DNA from: Gammaproteobacteria bacterium
GTDB lineage: Bacteria > Pseudomonadota > Gammaproteobacteria > Burkholderiales > Burkholderiaceae_C
DNA length: 64,000 nt
Direction of reading: 5' to 3'
Assembly: GCA_018820395.1 (NCBI GenBank)
Contig: JAHJOG010000030.1
Span: 1-64,000, forward strand
Position numbers and translations under genes: made by a program
Notes under the pieces: model-generated
The model's input: the letters and a program-made list of their open reading frames with translations, nothing else
What the model was told of the DNA's origin: nothing
Database searches by the model: none
Shown here: in pieces, positions 8,411-18,300 of the stretch
Layout of the letters: every line of letters begins with the position of its first letter
Numbering within the stretch: position 1 is the first letter of the stretch

Positions 8411-8588
8411 AGCTGGAGCCTGGAATGGTGTTCACCATCGAACCCATGCTCAATGCAGGAAGTCGCGAAACCAGGCAGTTGGCGATGGCTGGACTGTCGT
8501 GACGAAGGACAGATCCTTGTCGGCCCAGTGGGAGCACATGGTGGCCGTTACGGCGGAGGGGTACGAAGTGTTGACGGCCTGGCCAAGG
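8404..8588 (+). pseudogene. map: Methionine aminopeptidase (map) C-terminal remnant, frameshifted
   Basis: Two frames together spell the C-terminus of type I methionine aminopeptidase. One frame reads [20 protein letters not shown] from 8404 (the metal-ligand glutamate region). After a frameshift near 8480, the other reads [20 protein letters not shown] and then GYEVLTAW to about 8588. The N-terminal three quarters of the enzyme and the first metal ligands are absent. It is a decayed fragment, probably left by an earlier recombination event; it joins the preceding hypothetical gene without a gap. Confidence 0.85.
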
Positions 8589-8952
8589 CGGCACAGGTTA
8601 GATGGCTGTCCGCATACAGGTGCTTCGTCTTAGGCACCATTGTTCAGGGGTACGCCTAGATCACTGGACGTCGGCGTTGCAGCGATTGCTGCCGGCGACC
8701 GGCGGCCGACCAACGTCCACTTTTGGCGGGGTAGCTGCCCTTTGCTGACGGCTTATTTCGGATCAAAACCCCTACCCGACGCAGTTCGAAACCGCAGCAA
8801 AACCCGTTTTGAAAAACGTCGCGAAGGCCTCGTCAACTTTCTCTTTCGAGCGTGGTTAACGAGATCATGAACAGAATTTGGTACGCCTCTACCCGTAAAA
8901 TGTAACTGGCCATGGCGCGCAGTTAATGCATCAAGCCTCAGCCCGAAACTTG
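8589..8952. other. Gene-free stretch
   Basis: No open frame in this 364-bp stretch shows a recognisable domain or ribosome-binding site. It lies between the map remnant and the promoter of the forward copper operon and may be debris of earlier insertions. Confidence 0.4.
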
Positions 8953-8983
8953 TTGACATTGCCACTGTGTCAAGGTGTAGAGT
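8953..8983 (+). promoter_or_regulatory. MerR-type promoter of the forward copper operon
   Basis: TTGACA (8953-8958) and TAGAGT (8978-8983) are spaced by 19 bp, the long spacer typical of promoters activated by MerR-family metal regulators. The spacer contains a dyad, TTGACA with TGTCAA (8968-8973), 9 bp apart. The same arms and spacing occur at 30604-30624. No cognate CueR-like gene is in the window; only the Cd/Pb-type regulator at 51449 is present, so a host regulator is likely. Confidence 0.65.
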
Positions 8984-9022
8984 GCGTATCCCACAGTTTT
9001 TCGAATCGTCTGCGCGCATCCG

Positions 9023-9415
9023 ATGAGGCGTTTTTCTTTAGTCTGGGTTTTAAGTTTGGCGCTGATCCTGTCGGGGTTGGGGTCAAACATGCTCGGAATG
9101 AAAACGACGACATCGGGATCTTTCGGGCCCGCGGTGGTTGCGAACGACGGCGATGCGCATTGGCGCCATGCCCACGCACATGGTTCTGCCGGCCATTCCT
9201 CCGAGGCTACGCCGTCAGGAGGCGCCGTCGGCGTTGAGTCTGTTGCGAACTGCTGCAGAAGCGACGGCTTTCATTGTGGCGGGACGCAAGCAGTCTCGAG
9301 CGCGGCGTCGGTTCTTCCTTGCTTCCCTCTTGCCCAAAGTAGCTTGCCAGCGCTGCGCGAGAGCGTTTATGTCGGCCCGACTCTGGCACGGCTGATCCGA
9401 CCTCCCATCGTCTGA
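9023..9415 (+). CDS. Small exported His/Cys-containing protein, copper-operon leader gene
   Basis: The 130-residue protein has an N-terminal hydrophobic export signal (VWVLSLALILSGLGS). A His-rich stretch follows (HWRHAHAHG), then a Cys cluster around CCRSDGFHCGG, and the C-terminus ends in RPPIV. Small secreted proteins with this layout often begin metal-resistance operons in betaproteobacteria and are thought to bind metal in the periplasm. It is the first gene after the MerR-type promoter (ATG about 40 bp after the -10) and is followed by copA. No clear ribosome-binding sequence precedes the ATG. Family assignment is uncertain. Confidence 0.6.
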   Translation: MRRFSLVWVLSLALILSGLGSNMLGMKTTTSGSFGPAVVANDGDAHWRHAHAHGSAGHSSEATPSGGAVGVESVANCCRSDGFHCGGTQAVSSAASVLPCFPLAQSSLPALRESVYVGPTLARLIRPPIV

Positions 9416-9423
9416 AGGCAGCA

Positions 9424-9439
9424 GGGCGCTGTCGCGCCC
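9424..9439 (+). terminator. GC hairpin between leader gene and copA
   Basis: GGGCGC (9424-9429) and GCGCCC (9434-9439) form a perfect 6-bp stem with a TGTC loop, nine bases after the leader gene stop. A T-rich stretch lies only at about 9512-9523, so this may be an attenuating or mRNA-stabilising hairpin and not a full terminator. Confidence 0.35.
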
Positions 9440-9533
9440 ACGTTCCTGCTACTCGCTTTTGCCGACCTGCTGTTAAGCCGGGTCTGCGCGCCTTGCGCGT
9501 CCTCTTCAATCTTTTAATTTTTTTGAGTGTTCT

Positions 9534-11333
9534 ATGCGAACTACTTATCCCTTTTCCGTTGCCGCGTCATGCGGCAGCCCGTCACGCCGAACGTTTGTCA
9601 AAGGCGTCGCTGGAGCCGCGCTGCTGAGCAATTTCAGCGCCTGGTCCCAAACGCCATCTCAAGCAAACCTTGGCAACCCCCAAGTGCTTAGCGGCAACGA
9701 ATTTGATCTGGTCATCGGTCCCACGCCGGTCAATCTGACGGGTCGCAATGCCAGTGCGACAACGATCAACGGGCTGCTTCCAGGGCCTGTTCTCCGGTGG
9801 CGCGAGGGCACTACGGTCAGGTTGCGTGTGACGAACCGTCTGCCTGTCACCAGTTCGATCCATTGGCACGGCATCCTGTTGCCGTCCGGCATGGACGGCG
9901 TGCCAGGCCTCAGCTTCGACGGCATTGCGCCAGGCGAGACGTTCATCTACAAGTTCGACGTCAAACAAAGCGGTACGTACTGGTACCACAGCCATTCGCG
10001 CTTCCAGGAACAAACGGGGGTCTACGGCTCCATCGTGGTCGAACCCCGCAACGGCGAGCGACATCGGACCGACCGCGACTACGTCCTCATGCTCTCCGAC
10101 TGGTCCGACGACGACCCCGAGACGGTGATGGCCAACCTGAAGAAGATGAGCGACTTCTACAACTTCAACGAGCCGACGGCCGTTGATTTCGCTCGTGACG
10201 CCTCACGCATGGGCGTCCAGCAGGCGCTCGCCAAACGCAAGATGTGGAACGAGATGCGCATGAGCCCGACAGACCTTTCGGACGTCACGGGACATCACTA
10301 CACCTATCTCGTCAACGGGGCATCGCCCGACGGCAACTGGACCGGCCTGTTCAAGCCGGGCGAGAAGGTCCGTTTGCGAATCATCAACGGATCGTCGCAG
10401 AGCATTTTCGACCTGCGCATTCCGGGGTTGAAGATGCAGGTGGTGGCTGCCGACGGCCAGGATGTTGAGCCCGTGACCGTCGATGAGTTCAGGATCGCAA
10501 CCGCCGAGATCTACGACGTGATCGTCGAGCCGAAGGACGACCGCGCGTTCACCATCTTCGCCCAGTCGATCGACAGGATGGGATTTGCAAGGGCGACGCT
10601 CGCACCGCGCGCGGGAATGCAGGCCGAGGTCCCCGCCATGGACAAGCCGCAGTGGCTCACGATGACCGACATGATGGGCAGCATGGCGATGGGTAGCGAC
10701 ATGGCCGGCATGGACCACGGGACGATGGATCACGGCGCCATGGGCCATGTGGCAATGAAGATGCCAATGGCAGGCGGTGACAGCAAGGCGGGCATGAAAA
10801 TGCCTGCAACCAGGATGGCGAAACACGCGCGCACGGAGTACGGCCCGGGGGTCGACATGCGCGTGGACATGCCACGCGACAACATCGATGACCCTGGCAT
10901 CGGGCTGCGCGACAACGGTCGTCGCGTGCTGACCTATGCCGACCTGCACACCATCGGTGGCCCCCTCGACAAACGAGGACCAGGGCGAGAAATCGAGCTG
11001 CACCTGACCGGCAACATGGAACGGTACATGTGGTCGTTCGACGGACAGAAGTTCTCCGATTCGAAACCACTTCACTTCAGGCATGGCGAGCGACTGCGCA
11101 TCATCCTCGTGAACGACACCATGATGCCGCACCCGATCCACCTGCACGGCCTGTGGAGCGAGCTGGAGAGCCCGGACGGAAAGTTCCAGGTGCGCAAGCA
11201 CACCATCATGGTCCAGCCTGCTCAGCGCGTCAGCTATCTCGTGAATGCCGATGCCCTCGGAAACTGGGCCTACCACTGCCACCTGCTGTATCACATGGAA
11301 GCGGGCATGTTCAGAAAGGTGGTGGTCTCGTGA
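9534..11333 (+). CDS. copA: Copper-resistance multicopper oxidase CopA (periplasmic)
   Basis: The 599-residue protein has a twin-arginine signal (SRRTFVKGVAGAALL), so it is exported folded. Copper ligands are visible in order: HWHG, WYHSHSRFQEQ, then near the C-terminus HPIHLHGLW and YHCHLLYHMEAGMF (type 1/2/3 sites). A Met-rich region at about 380-420 (MGSMAMGSDMAGMDHGTMDH and following) matches the methionine motifs of CopA from Pseudomonas and Cupriavidus. These oxidise Cu(I) and bind periplasmic copper. The stop overlaps the copB GTG start, a usual copAB arrangement. Confidence 0.95.
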   Translation: MRTTYPFSVAASCGSPSRRTFVKGVAGAALLSNFSAWSQTPSQANLGNPQVLSGNEFDLVIGPTPVNLTGRNASATTINGLLPGPVLRWREGTTVRLRVTNRLPVTSSIHWHGILLPSGMDGVPGLSFDGIAPGETFIYKFDVKQSGTYWYHSHSRFQEQTGVYGSIVVEPRNGERHRTDRDYVLMLSDWSDDDPETVMANLKKMSDFYNFNEPTAVDFARDASRMGVQQALAKRKMWNEMRMSPTDLSDVTGHHYTYLVNGASPDGNWTGLFKPGEKVRLRIINGSSQSIFDLRIPGLKMQVVAADGQDVEPVTVDEFRIATAEIYDVIVEPKDDRAFTIFAQSIDRMGFARATLAPRAGMQAEVPAMDKPQWLTMTDMMGSMAMGSDMAGMDHGTMDHGAMGHVAMKMPMAGGDSKAGMKMPATRMAKHARTEYGPGVDMRVDMPRDNIDDPGIGLRDNGRRVLTYADLHTIGGPLDKRGPGREIELHLTGNMERYMWSFDGQKFSDSKPLHFRHGERLRIILVNDTMMPHPIHLHGLWSELESPDGKFQVRKHTIMVQPAQRVSYLVNADALGNWAYHCHLLYHMEAGMFRKVVVS

Positions 11334-12520
11334 ACAAGAATCTCAAACCTCTTGGGGTCATTTTTGCGGGTAAGACACAAGCGTCGCGCCGCTTGCTGAC
11401 CTTGGCGACTGCTCTGCTCGTACCGGTTGCAGCCTTCGCGCAATCAAGCGTGTCGGCGACGGATCAACAAGGGATGTCGAACTCGAACAAATCCGAGGTA
11501 GCGGCACCCATGGATCATTCAAAGATGCCCGGCATGGACCACGGCAGCTTGCCCGGTAAGAAGCCGGAAGCGATGCCCATGGACCATTCGAAGATGCCCG
11601 GTATGGACCACAGCAGCATGCCTGGCATGAAGCCGAAAGCGATGCCCATGGACCATTCGAAGATGCTCGGTATGGACCACAGCAGCATGCCTGGCATGAA
11701 GCCGGAAGCGGCGCCCATGGACCACTCAAAGATGCCTGGCATGGACCGCGGCAGCATGCCCGGCATGAAGCCGGAAACGATGCAAATGGGAGCGATGCAG
11801 GGAGGCTCGCCCCCGAGCGACGCCCGGGACCCCGATGCCTATTCGAACGGCTTGTCCATGGGTCCCATGAAAGGCATGGACATGGCGGACAACGACCGGT
11901 ACGGTCAGGTGCTGATTGACCGCCTGGAGGCGACGCATTCGAACGACGGCAACGGACAGGCCCTTGATGCGCAGGCTTGGTACGGCACGGATCTCAACAA
12001 GCTTTGGCTCAAGGTGGATGGCGAGCGCTCCAACGGAAAACTCGGCGCCACGCGCACCGAGGCGCTCTGGAACCATGCAATTGCGCCTTACTGGGGTCTG
12101 CAAACCGGCTTGCGTCACGATTTCGGCGATGGGCCCGGAAGAACATGGGCCGCCATCGGCGTCCAAGGCCTCTCTCCCTACTGGTTCGACGTCCAAGCCA
12201 CTGCTTACGTGGGCCAAGGTGGCAGAACTGCGGCGCGAGTGGAGGCCGAGTACGACATCCTCTTCACACAGAGGCTGATCCTTCAGCCGAACGTGAAGGC
12301 AAGCTTCTACGGCAGGAATGACCCCGAACGTGGCATCGGCTCTGGCCTGTCGGACATCGAGGCGGGGCTCAGGTTGCGCTACGAGGTCTCCCGCAAATTC
12401 GCACCCTACATCGGCGTTGTCTGGAAGGGCAAGTTCGGACAGACCGCCGACTATGCGAGGGAGGCCGGTCACGCGGTGCATGAGACGCAGGTCGTTGCCG
12501 GCGTGCGTGTGTGGTTCTGA
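11330..12520 (+). CDS. copB: Copper-resistance outer-membrane protein CopB
   Basis: The GTG start at 11330 overlaps the copA stop (GTGA), giving 396 residues. A signal peptide ends near AFAQ. Residues about 55-155 contain repeated MDHSKMPGMDH units (at least four), a Met/His copper-binding repeat. The C-terminal two thirds match the CopB beta-barrel (YGTDLNKLWLKVDGERS, GLRHDFGDGPGRTWAAIG, and a terminal VRVWF with final Phe for barrel assembly). CopB sits in the outer membrane and works with CopA in copper sequestration or export. Repeat number probably varies between strains. Confidence 0.93.
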   Translation: MNKNLKPLGVIFAGKTQASRRLLTLATALLVPVAAFAQSSVSATDQQGMSNSNKSEVAAPMDHSKMPGMDHGSLPGKKPEAMPMDHSKMPGMDHSSMPGMKPKAMPMDHSKMLGMDHSSMPGMKPEAAPMDHSKMPGMDRGSMPGMKPETMQMGAMQGGSPPSDARDPDAYSNGLSMGPMKGMDMADNDRYGQVLIDRLEATHSNDGNGQALDAQAWYGTDLNKLWLKVDGERSNGKLGATRTEALWNHAIAPYWGLQTGLRHDFGDGPGRTWAAIGVQGLSPYWFDVQATAYVGQGGRTAARVEAEYDILFTQRLILQPNVKASFYGRNDPERGIGSGLSDIEAGLRLRYEVSRKFAPYIGVVWKGKFGQTADYAREAGHAVHETQVVAGVRVWF

Positions 12521-12530
12521 GGAGTACGTG

Positions 12531-13256
12531 ATGAACCACACAAAAGTCGCCGTGACAACCGCCGTGGCCGTCTGCCTGACCGCAACGGCGGGCGCTGGGC
12601 TCTTCGCAGTTTCCGGCCTCTACAACTTTGCCGCCGATGAGCCCCATTTTCCGTGGGTCAGCGCGACGCTGGAAACGATGCGTGAACGATCGATCGAGAC
12701 GCGTGCCGCCAAGCTCGTCGTGCCCGACTTGAGCGAGCCAGGCCGCGTCGTTCAAGGTGCCGGCAACTACGCCGCCATGTGTGCCAGTTGCCATCTGGCG
12801 CCAGGTGTAGAGGGCAGCGAACTGAGCAGGGGCCTCTACCCGCAGCCGCCGAACCTGAGCAAGCAAAAAGTCGACTCTGCGCAGGCGTTCTGGGTCATCA
12901 AGCACGGCGTCAAGGCGTCGGGCATGCCGGCCTGGGGCAAGAGCATGGACGACGAGTCGATCTGGAGTCTGGTCGCCTTCTTGCAGAAGCTGCCGCAGAT
13001 GGACGATCCGCAATACGACCAGGCCGTCGGCAGCAGCGGTGGGCATTCCCATGCTGGCGGGCATGAAACTGGCGGCCAGAATGCCGGACACGGCACTGAA
13101 GGGCACGTCATGGAAGGGCCAATGCATTCCGAAGAGGTACAAACCGCAATCCAGACTCACACGCATGCCAATGGCAAGGTGCACACCCATACCGCAGACC
13201 CATCGACGCACCAACTCCGGCCAGCTTCGGCCGGCGCGACTGCCTCTCACCCTTAA
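12531..13256 (+). CDS. Membrane-anchored c-type cytochrome with His-rich tail
   Basis: The 241-residue protein has an N-terminal signal or anchor helix (about 7-30) and one haem c motif, CASCH (residues 84-88). The likely distal Met lies in KASGMPAWGKSM. A C-terminal tail of about 80 residues is rich in His and Met (GGHSHAGGHETGG, THTHANGKVHTHT). The core is a cytochrome c6/class I fold. The start is supported by GAGGAG nine bases upstream of the ATG. It follows copB by 10 bp, so it is part of the copper operon. It may pass electrons from a copper oxidase, while the tail could bind metal; both are inference. Confidence 0.85.
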   Translation: MNHTKVAVTTAVAVCLTATAGAGLFAVSGLYNFAADEPHFPWVSATLETMRERSIETRAAKLVVPDLSEPGRVVQGAGNYAAMCASCHLAPGVEGSELSRGLYPQPPNLSKQKVDSAQAFWVIKHGVKASGMPAWGKSMDDESIWSLVAFLQKLPQMDDPQYDQAVGSSGGHSHAGGHETGGQNAGHGTEGHVMEGPMHSEEVQTAIQTHTHANGKVHTHTADPSTHQLRPASAGATASHP

Positions 13257-13273
13257 CAAACCAGGAGCCAAAG

Positions 13274-13723
13274 ATGAGCAAGTACCCAAAGTTCTTCGCG
13301 ATGATCATTACCTCGACGATCGTCATGTTCGGCCTGATGTATCTCAACACATACCAGCCCGATCACATCTATTTCAGCGAAACCCGTGCCTACATGGCGC
13401 TGGTCATGGGCGCGACGATGGCCGTGATCATGCTGGTTTTTATGCTGGGCATGTATGCCAATCGCGGCGCCAACGCGATGATCCTTATCGGGAGCGTGGT
13501 GGTATTTGCTGCTGCGCTTTGGTTGGTCCGCAGCCAGGCCACCGTGGACGAGGTGTCGTGGATGAAGGCGATGATCCCGCACCACTCGATCGCGATCCTT
13601 ACCAGCGAGCGCGCGCACATTTCCGATCCGCGCGTGCGCAAGCTCGCTGACGGAATCATCGAGGCACAGCGTCGTGAGATCGGCGAAATGAAGGCGCTGA
13701 TCAAGGATTTGGAGTCAAAGTAA
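13274..13723 (+). CDS. DUF305 membrane protein
   Basis: The 149-residue protein has three predicted membrane helices (about 5-25, 37-58, 65-83) and a C-terminal DUF305 helix pair containing the signature VSWMKAMIPHHSIAI and the helix around RKLADGIIEAQRREIGEMK. DUF305 proteins carry paired His/Met residues and commonly sit in copper operons. It follows the cytochrome gene by 17 bp with a GGAG ribosome-binding site. Exact role unknown. Confidence 0.85.
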   Translation: MSKYPKFFAMIITSTIVMFGLMYLNTYQPDHIYFSETRAYMALVMGATMAVIMLVFMLGMYANRGANAMILIGSVVVFAAALWLVRSQATVDEVSWMKAMIPHHSIAILTSERAHISDPRVRKLADGIIEAQRREIGEMKALIKDLESK

Positions 13724-13813
13724 CCCGGTAACGCAGCGGTGAATCGCGGGCACGCAAGCGACGCACGGCTTCAAAGCAAATGGATCGATCAAACCTGTTT
13801 CTCGGAGAGCACT

Positions 13814-14296
13814 ATGCAAGTAATCAACAACCAAGCGACACGCCGACAGGCGCTGCAACTTTCTGTGGCAGCGCTGTCGTGGCCCCTGTCTCGCGCTGCG
13901 TATTCACGCACCGAGCGGCGAATGATCGAGATTTGGAAAAGTCCCGAATGCGGCTGCTGCAAGGATTGGGTCGCCCACCTTGAAGCCAACGGCTTCAAGG
14001 CCAAGGTCTACGACACGGGCAATGCTGCGATGCGAGCCCAATTGGGCATTCCCGAAAAGTTCGGGAGTTGTCACACAGGGAAGATCGATGGCTACGCCCT
14101 GGAGGGCCATGTGCCGGCCGCAGACATCCAGCGCTTGTTACAACAGCGCCCTGTCGCCATCGGCCTTGCGGTACCCGGCATGCCGGTGGGGTCCCCAGGA
14201 ATGGATGGTCCGGCTTATGGCAGTCGCCGTGATCGTTATGCCGTGATGCTCATCGGCAAAGATGGAAGTGGAACAGTCTTTCAGGCACACGGCTGA
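13814..14296 (+). CDS. DUF411 periplasmic metal-binding protein
   Basis: The 160-residue product has an export signal with an RR pair (TRRQALQLSVAALSWPLS). The DUF411 core follows: MIEIWKSPECGCCKDWVAHL with the CGCC motif, GSCHTGKIDGYALEGHVPA and GLAVPGMPVGSPGM. DUF411 proteins have a thioredoxin-like fold with conserved Cys, His and Met and are found in copper and silver operons. The ATG at 13814 was taken because the upstream in-frame stretch to 13739 has no homology and the signal begins here. It is the fifth gene of the forward copper operon. Confidence 0.88.
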   Translation: MQVINNQATRRQALQLSVAALSWPLSRAAYSRTERRMIEIWKSPECGCCKDWVAHLEANGFKAKVYDTGNAAMRAQLGIPEKFGSCHTGKIDGYALEGHVPAADIQRLLQQRPVAIGLAVPGMPVGSPGMDGPAYGSRRDRYAVMLIGKDGSGTVFQAHG

Positions 14297-14460
14297 CTTC
14301 CTCCAGCGGGCCGCCGGACCGGCAGGCACGCGGCCTTCATGCCATCCACTGCGGGGTGACGGCACGAATGACCAGCATTACCAAAGGTCTTGTCCAGCCA
14401 GCGCTTGACCTTCACATGATGTCAGGGATGAGACTGCGTCTCTCACTTTTGGAGTTCCTC

Positions 14461-14721
14461 ATGCAAGAGTTCCTTATCCCTTCGATGTCCTGCGGTGGTT
14501 GCGCTAGTCGTATTACGCAGACGCTCCACAATTTGGATGCCAACGCGATGGTTGAAGTGGACCTTCCGAATAAGACGGTGCGGGTCGACAGCAACCAGGA
14601 AAGCGCGAGCATCGAGGCTGCGCTCAAAGAAGCTGGCTACCCACCCATCGAAATCGAGTCCGTCGCCAGACCGGAGACGGCAGGTACCGGGACGCAGCGC
14701 AGCGGCTGTTGCTGCGGCTGA
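14461..14721 (+). CDS. HMA-domain copper chaperone, CopZ-like
   Basis: The 86-residue protein has one heavy-metal-associated domain. The metal-binding loop is PSMSCGGCASRIT (CxxC), followed by the beta-alpha-beta pattern ending in EAGYPPIEIE. The C-terminus SGCCCG adds three further cysteines, unusual for CopZ and possibly a second metal site. It is cytosolic (no signal) and would pass copper to the P-type ATPase encoded at 22475. Last gene of the forward operon. Confidence 0.85.
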   Translation: MQEFLIPSMSCGGCASRITQTLHNLDANAMVEVDLPNKTVRVDSNQESASIEAALKEAGYPPIEIESVARPETAGTGTQRSGCCCG

Positions 14722-14977
14722 TCTTTCCATTAGCGGTGTTGACTGTTACGTTGGTTTGCCACTGTACAAAGGTATCTATTTCCGGAGCCTAGAGGCAAGG
14801 CAAGGCGATGTGAGCGGCACCGCTTTTGTACGCAGAACCTTTTGAACTCTGTTATGCGCGGCCGCTGTGTTGACCTGTGCTCGCTTCGGACCGAAGTCTG
14901 GCCCCTTAACGTTCCCGGTTTTGCGTTCGTCGTCGTCGTTCCGGTGCAAAGACGTTTGTGACGTCTTCCTCTTGTAA
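14722..14977. other. Convergent intergenic region
   Basis: These 256 bp lie between convergent copper operons. A stretch at about 14759-14777 (GCCACTGTACAAAGGT) resembles the copper promoter half-site at 8961-8976 but has no gene to serve. Only the 14949 hairpin has clear structure. Confidence 0.35.
14949..14967. terminator. Possible bidirectional terminator hairpin
   Basis: AAGACGT (14949-14955) and ACGTCTT (14961-14967) form a perfect 7-bp stem with a 5-base loop between the convergent copZ-like and cusF-like genes. There is no long T-run on either side, so termination strength is uncertain. Confidence 0.4.
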
Positions 14978-15322
14978 TCAACGTGCAGCTTCAATGTGCG
15001 TCAAGGTCGGCTTTCCATTCATGATCTCCGCGTGAAAGCGCACCTTCTCTCCCGCTTTCACTCGTTTGAGCGTGGCCGTGTCCGCTTCGAACGCCATAGT
15101 CATTGCCGGCATACCGAGGTTCGGAATGTCGCCGTGCTTAAGAACGATCTCCCCTTGGGCCGTGTCGATGCGCTGGATGACCGCATCGGTCAACTGACCT
15201 ACCGGTTTCGTCGATTTTTGCGACGACCCAGCGGGCATCGACATGCCATCCATCGGCTTCTGTGCAATGACCGCTGAGGAGGCACCGACGAGCGCGGTGG
15301 CAAAAAGGAACTGGTTTTTCAT
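14978..15322 (-). CDS. CusF-like periplasmic copper-binding protein
   Basis: The 114-residue protein has a signal peptide (MKNQFLFATALVGASSAVIAQ). The mature domain matches CusF: VLKHGDIPNLGMPAMTMAFE carries the His, Met and Met ligands, followed by VKAGEKVRFHAE. CusF picks up Cu(I) or Ag(I) in the periplasm and hands it to the CusCBA pump. It is the last gene of the reverse copper block, 42 bp after cusA. A second separate CusF-like protein is encoded at 25798, and a CusF domain is also fused to CusB. Confidence 0.88.
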   Translation of the reverse strand: MKNQFLFATALVGASSAVIAQKPMDGMSMPAGSSQKSTKPVGQLTDAVIQRIDTAQGEIVLKHGDIPNLGMPAMTMAFEADTATLKRVKAGEKVRFHAEIMNGKPTLTHIEAAR

Positions 15323-15364
15323 TGCATAACTCCGGGCTGAAAAGCATTGGGAAGAAAGGACGGC

Positions 15365-18300
15365 TCAAAGACTCTCTGATGCCGATTGCGTTGGGCGGGC
15401 TGCTGTATTGGCGCGCACTCGTCGATGCAATAAGTACCAGGCAGCCGGCACGACCAGCATGCTGAGCAACGGTGCAGTCACCATGCCGCCGACCATCGGG
15501 GCGGCAATGCGCGTCATGACTTCGGAACCGGTACCGGTGCCCCCCAAGATCGGCAGTAGGCCCGCCATGACGACCGCTACTGTCATCGCCTTGGGCCGTA
15601 CGCGCAGGACAGCGCCTTCACGGATCGCAGCCAGCAGCGTTTCGTCGTTCATCGGTTCGCCAGCGTCGAGGCGACGGTGCAAAGCGTTCTTCAGGTAGAC
15701 CAGCATCACGACGCCGAACTCTGCGGCGACACCGGCCAGGGCAATGAAGCCCACCGCTGTCGCGACCGAGATCGAATGGCCGAGCATCCAGACCAGCCAA
15801 AAACCGCCGATCAGCGAGAACGGTACCGCCGCCATGACGAGCGCCGCATCGCTGAAGGACTTGAAGAGTAGGTACAGCAGCACGAAGATAACGGCCAGTG
15901 TCACGGGCACGACGAGCTTCAATCGTTCGGTCGCGCGTTCGAGGTATTCGAACTGGCCGGACCATGACACGGCGTAACCCGCTGGCGTTTTGACCGACCG
16001 AGCAACCGCTACCTGCATGTCGTTGACGGCAGAGCGAAGGTCACGCCCGCGGACATCGACATACACCCAGCCTGACAGCCTTGCGTTCTCGCTGCGCAGC
16101 ATGGGCGGCCCGTCGGCGATGCTGATCTTCGCCACATCGCGCATGAACACCGTCGCGCCCCTTGCAGTCACGAAGGGCAGATCGCGAAGGCCCTCCAGCG
16201 AGTCGCGGATCTCTCGCGGGTAGCGCACGTTGATGGGGTAGCGCTCGCGGCCCTGGATGACCTCGCCGACGTTGTCGCCACCGATCGCCGTGGACACCAC
16301 CGCCTGCACATCCGCCACCGACAGTCCGTAGCGCGCTGCTGCGGAACGGTCCACGTCGACGTCGATGTAGCGCCCGCCGGTGAGTCGCTCCGCCAGAGCC
16401 GACGACACGCCAGGCACCCCTTTGACAGCCGCCTCGATCTGGGTCGTCAGCGAGTCGATGGTGGCGAGATCAGCACCGGCGACCTTCACGCCCACGGGGC
16501 TCTTGATGCCGGTGGCCAACATGTCGATCCGGTTGCGAATGGGTGGCACCCAGACGTTCGACAGGCCCGGCACTTTCACAGCCCGGTCCAGTTCCTCGAT
16601 TAGCTTGTCCGGCGTCATGCCCGCGCGCCACTGGTCCTTCGGCTTGAACTGGATCGTGGTCTCGAACATTTCCAGCGGCGCAGGGTCGGTCGCGGTGTCT
16701 GCGCGTCCGGCCTTGCCGAAGACGCGCGCCACTTCGGGCACGGTCTTGATGAGCCGATCGGTCTGCTGCAGCAATTCACCCGCCTTCGAGACCGAAAGCC
16801 CAGGCAGCGCGGATGGCATGTACAGCAGGTCGCCTTCGTCCAGCGGCGGCATGAACTCACCACCCAGACGCATCACCGGCAAGATGGTCAACGCAAGAAG
16901 CAGGGCTGCAAGGACCAGCGTCACCTTGGGAAACCTCAGCACCAGTTCGAGCGCAGGCCGGTAGACCGTCATCAGAAAGCGATTGACCGGGTTGGCTGCC
17001 TCGTGCGGAATGCGGCCGCGGATGAGGTAACCCATCAGCACCGGGATCAGCGTGACCGACAGGCCCGCGGCCGCTGCCATGGCGTAGGTCTTGGTGAAAG
17101 CGAGCGGTGCGAACAGCCGGCCCTCCTGCGCTTCCAGAGAGAACACCGGTACGAAAGACAGCGTGATAACCAGCAGCGAGAAGAACAGTGCGGGACCGAC
17201 CTCGACCGATGCCGCAGTGACGAGCTGCCATCGTTCCGCAATGGTCGGCTGCCTGTCGCGCTCCGTCTCGAAAGCCTCCAGATGCTTGTGCACGTTCTCC
17301 ACCATGACGATGGCACCGTCCACCATGGCGCCGATGGCGATCGCGATGCCCCCGAGCGACATGATGTTGGCGTTGACGCCTTGCCAGTGCATGACGATGA
17401 AGGCGGCCAGCACCCCGACGGGCAGTGCGACCACGGCCACGAGCGCCGAGCGCAGATGGAACAAGAAGATGGCGCAAACCACGGCGACCACGATGAATTC
17501 CTCCATCAGCTTGAAGCGCAGGTTGTCAACCGCGCGATCGATCAGCAAGGAACGGTCGTAGGTCGGCACGATCTCGACGCCTGCCGGCAAGCTGGACTTT
17601 AAAGTGGCCAGCTTGTCCTTGACGGCCTGGATGGTGGTGCGCGCGTTCTTGCCGGAGCGCATGACCACCACACCACCGGCGACTTCGCCTTCGCCATCCA
17701 GTTCGGCGATGCCTCGGCGCATTTCCGGTCCGATCTGGACCGTCGCCACTTCGCGCAACAGGACCGGCGTAGCTCCGGTCAGCGCAAGCGGGATGGTCCT
17801 GAAATCCTCCAGCGATTGAAGGAAGCCGCGCGAGCGCACCATGTATTCGGCCTCGGCCAGTTCGACCACCGAGCCACCGCTGGCTTGGTTGGCATTGCGC
17901 AAGGCATCGACAACCGTGGCCTGCGTGACGCCCAGCGCGCGCATGCGGTCTGGATCGAGCACCACCTGGTACTGCCGAACCATGCCGCCAATGCTGGCGA
18001 CCTCGGCCACGTCGGGGACCGTCTTGAGCTCGAACTTGAGAAACCAGTCGTTCAGCGCACGAAGCTGCCCGAGGTCGCGCTGGCCCGTGCGGTCGACCAG
18101 CGCGTACTCGTAGACCCAGCCCACGCCGGTGGCATCCGGCCCCAGCGAGGCGTTGGCGCCCGCGGGCAGTTTGCTTTGCACCTGGTTGAGGTATTCGACG
18201 ACGCGCGAGCGTGCCCAGTACGGATCGGTCTTGTCGTCGAACAGGACATAGACGAACGAATCGCCGAAGAACGAGTAGCCGCGGACGGTCTTTGCGCCGG

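Noticed and set aside
11510-11780. CRISPR-like or satellite DNA repeats
   Set aside because: These are in-frame MDHSKMPGMDH protein repeats of CopB, without spacers.
13305-13345. ATTAC...GTCAT pair near the DUF305 gene start
   Set aside because: The gap between half-sites is 10 bases and it lies inside the coding sequence, unlike the N6 spacing of the five accepted boxes.
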